8,219 nt of DNA, taken from Alphaproteobacteria bacterium. GTDB taxonomy: Bacteria > Pseudomonadota > Alphaproteobacteria > UBA2136 > JALTLI01. Location of the stretch: positions 6,690 through 14,908 of the forward strand of contig JALTLI010000120.1 in assembly GCA_027005635.1 (NCBI GenBank). The letters run 5' to 3'. Both the position numbers and the translations under genes were made by a program. Positions 4,964 to 8,219 of this stretch are shown piece by piece. The notes under the pieces were generated by a model. That model was not told the DNA's origin and did not search any database. It saw only the letters and a program-made list of their open reading frames with translations. Every line of letters begins with the position of its first letter. Within the stretch, counting starts at the first letter, position 1.

Positions 4964-6490
4964 TTAAGCAATAATTCCTGCCACATCTGCTAAATCACCT
5001 TTTTCATAAATAGCTATAATATCTTTTACATAATCTGGTTCTCTTATTCCGCAAAGGACACAACTTACCCCAGGGGTGCTAGCAATTGTATTTATTGCTA
5101 ATTGCTGTAGTGGGGCATCACGCCATTTTTCTGGCATACGGCTACGGATTTCCATATCAATAGGTTTGCATTGTTCCATATCTTTTTTATGAGCCATATG
5201 TTTTATCGCAGTTTCTAGGCGTTTAGCTAAAATATCGTAACGATTTCTTATATCTGTTAGGTTTTCTTCTTTATCTGGTTGTTGCTTGCTTATAAGTTCT
5301 AGTACATGATCCATTAACGCTGCCTGCGGATGAAAAAAGTTTACAGCCATATGATCAAAATGAACACTATTTTCAATTTGTTCAATTATTTGTGGTGCAT
5401 CTAGGCTTAAATTTGGTACAATTTCATCATTAAAAGCTGGCCAGCCATCTAGAGTATTAGTTATTTCTTCTTCTATTTCTGTTAGCTTATTTAATGTTTC
5501 ATCTATTACAATGCTTTGCATAATATCACCTTCAGCTAAACGAAAAACACCACCACCTTCAGGAAAAGAGTTTAGTGGTCTATTAGTTAAAACATTAAGA
5601 TGCATACGGCTAGCAAGCTCTAGGGTTGAAACTTCTTCTTCGCCATCTATAATTTTTGCAGTTGTATTAATATTGCGAATAGCTGCTGGTTCAAGAATAT
5701 TTAAAGGTAATTGAATTACTCTAAAGGCAGAGCGTTTTCTTCTGCCCCAAGCTTCTTGAGCAGCAAAAGTTGCACATTCAGCTATTTTGGCTAAATCTGT
5801 ATGATTAGGAGTATCTTTTTTTGCCACCAAAGTATTAGAGCTAATGCCATAATAACTTATAACACCTTCCATAACTTGTTTTTCTAGGAATACAAAAGCT
5901 TCTTGAATTCTGCGGTAGTATTCAGTTTTGGCTTCTTCCATGTTCATTTCTGTGGCATGGGCAAAATCTAGATAATATTCAGGGTTGTGCAATAAATAAA
6001 CATCTATTGTATCAATGTTCATGCGTTCCATAGAGCGATTAATTTGATCCTTTAAAAATGCAGGATGAATACAATGCCACAAATAATCATTAACCATTAC
6101 AGTTTCAGCTGGTGGATTTTCATAAAATCTATCAAGGTTTTGTCCTTGTAAATAGCCACCTTTTGTAACTATTACAATTTCTTCTCTTTTTATTTCGTTT
6201 TCTTCAACCATGGCAGTTAGTACGTCACCAATTAAATATTCACTATCTTCATCCATATAGTTTGTTGAAGTATCTATTAAATTACAGCCGTTAGTAATAG
6301 CATTCTTTAATGCAATGGCTTGGTTACCTATCCCGTCCATTCTGTAAGTACCAATACCAACTTTGCCTATGGTTAGATTTTCTAGAAGTCTCCAGCTATC
6401 TGGGCTTATTTTAGGGTTTTTCTTCCATGTATTGTCTGCATAATATTTGGTTGCTTGTTCGGTTGCATGGCCTGTTATTTTGTTGCTCAT
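4964..6490 (-). CDS. Aldo/keto reductase family protein, long form (508 aa)
   Basis: This is an NAD(P)H-dependent oxidoreductase of the aldo/keto reductase (TIM-barrel) superfamily, probably cytoplasmic; the substrate cannot be told. The barrel starts at about residue 40 (IGKVGIGTYRMDG). The catalytic tetrad is complete: D73 and Y78 in NLIDTSTNYMDEDSE, K110 in EIVIVTKGGY and H168 in DTIDVYLLHNP. The cofactor-binding end is recognisable near 470-490 (STPGVSCVLCGIREPDYV). Ordinary members are about 280-350 aa. The extra length here is a segment of about 130 residues (roughly 325-455, helical and charged) before the C-terminal barrel end, plus a 40-residue N-terminal lead. The ATG at 6490 has no good Shine-Dalgarno. 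It converges on the orphan unit and diverges from the DsbA-type pair. No catalytic residue is missing, so it is probably active. Confidence 0.87.
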   Translation of the reverse strand: MSNKITGHATEQATKYYADNTWKKNPKISPDSWRLLENLTIGKVGIGTYRMDGIGNQAIALKNAITNGCNLIDTSTNYMDEDSEYLIGDVLTAMVEENEIKREEIVIVTKGGYLQGQNLDRFYENPPAETVMVNDYLWHCIHPAFLKDQINRSMERMNIDTIDVYLLHNPEYYLDFAHATEMNMEEAKTEYYRRIQEAFVFLEKQVMEGVISYYGISSNTLVAKKDTPNHTDLAKIAECATFAAQEAWGRRKRSAFRVIQLPLNILEPAAIRNINTTAKIIDGEEEVSTLELASRMHLNVLTNRPLNSFPEGGGVFRLAEGDIMQSIVIDETLNKLTEIEEEITNTLDGWPAFNDEIVPNLSLDAPQIIEQIENSVHFDHMAVNFFHPQAALMDHVLELISKQQPDKEENLTDIRNRYDILAKRLETAIKHMAHKKDMEQCKPIDMEIRSRMPEKWRDAPLQQLAINTIASTPGVSCVLCGIREPDYVKDIIAIYEKGDLADVAGIIA

Positions 6491-6526
6491 TATTTTTATT
6501 TTTAACCTATTTAAAAAATTTTAATC

Positions 6527-6532
6527 ATTATA
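6527..6532 (-). promoter_or_regulatory. Possible -10 box for the aldo/keto reductase gene
   Basis: A perfect TATAAT is read on the minus strand about 37 nt upstream of the ATG. The expected -35 region (TTCTTT at 17-nt spacing) is poor, so only the -10 is claimed. Confidence 0.35.
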
Positions 6533-6545
6533 ACCTGTTACTTTG

Positions 6546-6573
6546 TTGAAAAGAAACCTTTTATATGTAAATA
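6546..6573 (+). promoter_or_regulatory. Possible promoter of the DsbA-type gene pair
   Basis: TTGAAA (6546-6551) and TAAATA (6568-6573) are separated by 16 nt. The -10 overlaps the first bases of the 24-bp inverted repeat at 6571, so anything binding or folding that repeat would act on this promoter or the first transcribed bases. It is a weak-to-moderate match in AT-rich DNA. Confidence 0.35.
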
Positions 6574-6635
6574 TAGTGATTAAACTTAATATTTGCACGG
6601 TTGCGCCTAATAAATATTAAGTTTAATCACTATAT
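6571..6635. repeat. Perfect 24-bp inverted repeat with 17-nt loop
   Basis: Positions 6571-6594 (starting ATATAGTGATTAAAC) are exactly complementary to 6612-6635. The loop GCACGGTTGCGCCTAAT is much more GC-rich than the arms. The arm contains TAAACTTAAT, also found in the intergenic repeats at about 1808-1817 and 4398-4407. It sits between divergent genes, with no T run on either side to make it a standard terminator. It may be an operator, a leader hairpin of the DsbA-type operon, or a member of the palindromic repeat family. Confidence 0.75.
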
Positions 6636-6667
6636 ACTGGAGTTTATAAAAATAAAAGGATAAATCA

Positions 6668-7381
6668 ATGCTTAAAAAGGCACTTTTAATGGCAATTATT
6701 TCATTTGGAATGATTGTTGGTACAAATGTTAATTCTACAGAATTAACTAAAAAAGATGTTGAAAAAATTGTTCAACAATATATTGCAAAAAACGGTAAAG
6801 AAATTCAAAAATCATTAGAGCGCGCCGAACAAAAAGAAAGCTTTAATGTTATGATGGAAGTTATCCGTCCATATACTCCAAGCAAAGGGCCTAAAAATGC
6901 ACCTGTAACACTTGTTGAATTTAGTGATTTTGAGTGTCCGTTTTGTCGTAGAGTACAGCCAACACTAGATAAAATAATGGAACGTTATAACGGACGTATT
7001 CGCCATGTGTTTAAACATTCTCCACTAGAACAGCTACATCCTCGTGCAATTGGTGCATCATACGCTTCTCAAGCAGCGCAAGAGCAAGGAAAATTTTGGG
7101 AATTTAGACGTAAAATTTTTGAACGTCAAGAATTTAGCGGTGAAAAACTATGGAATGATGTTGCCCAAGAAATTGGCCTAGATATGGATAAATATGAAAA
7201 AGCCAGAAAATCTGTAAAAGTTAAAAAAGAAGTAGCCCAAGATTTAAAAGATGCTGCTAAGGTTGGTGTTAGAGGTACACCGTTTTTCTTGATTAATGGT
7301 ATAGCTATTTCTGGTGCATTACCATTTGATAAGTTTGTTGAAGTTATTGAATCTCAACTTTCATTTTCAAGTGGTAAATAA
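6668..7381 (+). CDS. DsbA-family thiol:disulfide oxidoreductase, exported
   Basis: This is a periplasmic thioredoxin-fold protein that probably introduces or rearranges disulfides in envelope proteins. Residues 1 to about 23 form a signal peptide (KK, then a hydrophobic core LLMAIISFGMIVG). A helical region (about 27-65) precedes the fold, as in DsbA/BdbD-type proteins of the COG1651 kind. The fold opens APVTLVEFSDFECPFC, giving the redox pair C90-P-F-C93. The cis-proline loop is G203-T204-P205 in VRGTPFFLINGIAISG. Length is 237 aa. AAAGGA (6655-6660) lies 7 nt upstream of the ATG. The next gene starts 18 nt downstream with a related fold, so the two are probably one operon. No DsbB partner is seen in the window. 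It could be an oxidase or an isomerase; the sequence does not decide. Confidence 0.93.
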   Translation: MLKKALLMAIISFGMIVGTNVNSTELTKKDVEKIVQQYIAKNGKEIQKSLERAEQKESFNVMMEVIRPYTPSKGPKNAPVTLVEFSDFECPFCRRVQPTLDKIMERYNGRIRHVFKHSPLEQLHPRAIGASYASQAAQEQGKFWEFRRKIFERQEFSGEKLWNDVAQEIGLDMDKYEKARKSVKVKKEVAQDLKDAAKVGVRGTPFFLINGIAISGALPFDKFVEVIESQLSFSSGK

Positions 7382-7385
7382 TTTT

Positions 7386-7390
7386 GAGGT
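7386..7390 (+). promoter_or_regulatory. Shine-Dalgarno fixing the TTG start at 7400
   Basis: GAGGT lies 9 nt before TTG 7400. An in-frame TGA at 7385-7387 rules out any longer start. The next in-frame candidate (GTG 7424) would cut off the residues preceding the membrane segment. Confidence 0.7.
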
Positions 7391-7399
7391 TTTAGTAAC

Positions 7400-8170
7400 T
7401 TGAAACATAGCCACACCCCACCAGTGCTTCTGCTTGCAGGAGCATTGTTGCTTGTGGCAATAGGAATACAAGTTGCACGTATTTCATTATTTTCTGAAGG
7501 GGAATATTCTGTTAATACTGGTAAAAAAGTATCTAAAGGTGGAACATTTAAAAATATTCACAAAAAGTTCCCTCACTGGAAAAATAAGCAAGAAATGGAA
7601 CGCTTAGCTAACAAGGAAAATATAATACAAATACCTTTTTATTCTCATAATATAGTGGAAAATAAACATGATGGAGCCGTTGATTTAGTTATTTTCACCG
7701 ATCATTCTAGCCAAAGTGCCAGAGAACAGGAAGAATATGTAAAATCATTAATTAAAGGTGCTAATAAATACGCCGTACAAATAACTTATAAGTTTATGCC
7801 AATTAACCCAGATATAACTGATGGAGGATTATTTGAACAAATAGCCTACAGAAACGGTGTATATAGCAAATATAAACGCTTATTAAATAAGGCAACAGGC
7901 AATTTAACAGGTGATGATTTTATTGATATCCTAGAAAAATCAGGTATTCCACTAGCAAAACTAAGAGTAATAATGCGCAGAGACATGGACATGATGTTAA
8001 AATGGCTAGAAATAGATATTAAACAAGCATATTATTTTAAAGCAACTGATGTGCCAACCTTTTTCTTGAATGGTCAGCGCTTGGCAACACCAGATTTACC
8101 CCTTAATGATATTAATAGTTATGTTTCTCGTATTGTTGATGGTGGTGATATTTATTCAGCTGTAGAGTAA
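7400..8170 (+). CDS. Membrane-anchored DsbA-like protein lacking all cysteines
   Basis: The 256-aa product starts at TTG and has one hydrophobic segment (about 8-25, PVLLLAGALLLVAIGIQV) that should act as an uncleaved anchor or signal, placing the rest in the periplasm. Residues 92-108 (GAVDLVIFTDHSSQSAR) line up with the CPFC region of the preceding gene (APVTLVEFSDFECPFCRR), but the active-site CPFC is replaced by S104-Q-S-A107. The cis-proline loop survives as DVPTFFLNG (V218-P219). There is not one cysteine in the protein, so it cannot do thiol chemistry. It follows its cysteine-containing neighbour by 18 nt with its own GAGGT Shine-Dalgarno, implying co-expression. A chaperone, scaffold or regulatory partner role is inference. 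The alternative is a diverged protein with an unrelated envelope task. The fold assignment rests on the pattern match and gene pairing. Confidence 0.8.
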   Translation: MKHSHTPPVLLLAGALLLVAIGIQVARISLFSEGEYSVNTGKKVSKGGTFKNIHKKFPHWKNKQEMERLANKENIIQIPFYSHNIVENKHDGAVDLVIFTDHSSQSAREQEEYVKSLIKGANKYAVQITYKFMPINPDITDGGLFEQIAYRNGVYSKYKRLLNKATGNLTGDDFIDILEKSGIPLAKLRVIMRRDMDMMLKWLEIDIKQAYYFKATDVPTFFLNGQRLATPDLPLNDINSYVSRIVDGGDIYSAVE

Positions 8171-8219
8171 ATATTTAGTTTTTATAGTGATTTGCCTTAA
8201 CACTTAGACAGTTAAAACT
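8171..8219. other. Downstream tail, no gene seen
   Basis: These 49 bases after the last gene hold no terminator hairpin that I can support. TATAGTGATT (8183-8192) repeats ten bases of the 6571-6635 inverted repeat arm, so another palindrome could begin here, but its second arm would be outside the window. Confidence 0.2.

Noticed and set aside
5511..5714. 67-codon rightward ORF inside the aldo/keto reductase gene
   Set aside because: It is antisense to a clear coding region, with unremarkable translation and no signals of its own.
6622..6650. TTTAAT-17-TATAAA as the promoter of the DsbA-type pair
   Set aside because: Transcription would begin at or inside the Shine-Dalgarno, leaving almost no leader; the candidate at 6546-6573 is more reasonable.

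Overview
The window is AT-rich DNA from an alphaproteobacterium. The evidence is gene order and protein family. An erpA-like gene lies beside dgt, which is followed by argS, and rpsT lies directly upstream of dnaA; both arrangements are familiar from Alphaproteobacteria. The low GC, two TTG starts among these few genes, and palindromic repeats scattered between genes would suit a reduced-genome or host-associated lineage such as a Rickettsiales/Holosporales relative, but that placement is inference and no genus can be named.

Left part (1-1831): argS (only its 5' end is in the window) and dgt are read leftwards, probably as one transcript. Upstream of dgt is a 162-bp element bounded by perfect 17-bp inverted repeats (1670-1831). 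Its right arm runs into the 5' end of a rightward erpA/iscA-like Fe-S cluster carrier gene. That gene converges on dnaA and their stop codons share the bases TTAA.

Middle (2242-4961): dnaA (replication initiator) and rpsT (ribosomal protein S20) are read leftwards and are separated by a good rho-independent terminator. rpsT has a strong sigma-70-type promoter. Back to back with it, about 48 bp away, is a near-consensus rightward promoter (TTGACA-17-TATAAA at 4150-4178). It drives about 260 nt of strongly structured DNA with no large ORF, then a 35-codon Lys/Pro-rich mini-ORF and a 115-residue orphan protein, and the unit ends in a clear terminator. This orphan unit is the least explained part of the window and may be a structured RNA or a leader-controlled small operon. 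It also carries sequence blocks shared with the 1670-1831 element.

Right part (4964-8219): a long (508 aa) aldo/keto reductase read leftwards diverges from a tandem pair of envelope thioredoxin-fold genes. The first of the pair is a normal DsbA-family oxidoreductase with a signal peptide and a CPFC active site. The second starts at TTG, is membrane-anchored, and is a relative containing no cysteine at all. A perfect 24-bp inverted repeat with a 17-nt loop sits between the divergent promoters. The window holds core housekeeping genes plus three points of interest: a family of intergenic palindromes, the orphan promoter/structured RNA unit, and the cysteine-less DsbA-like protein.
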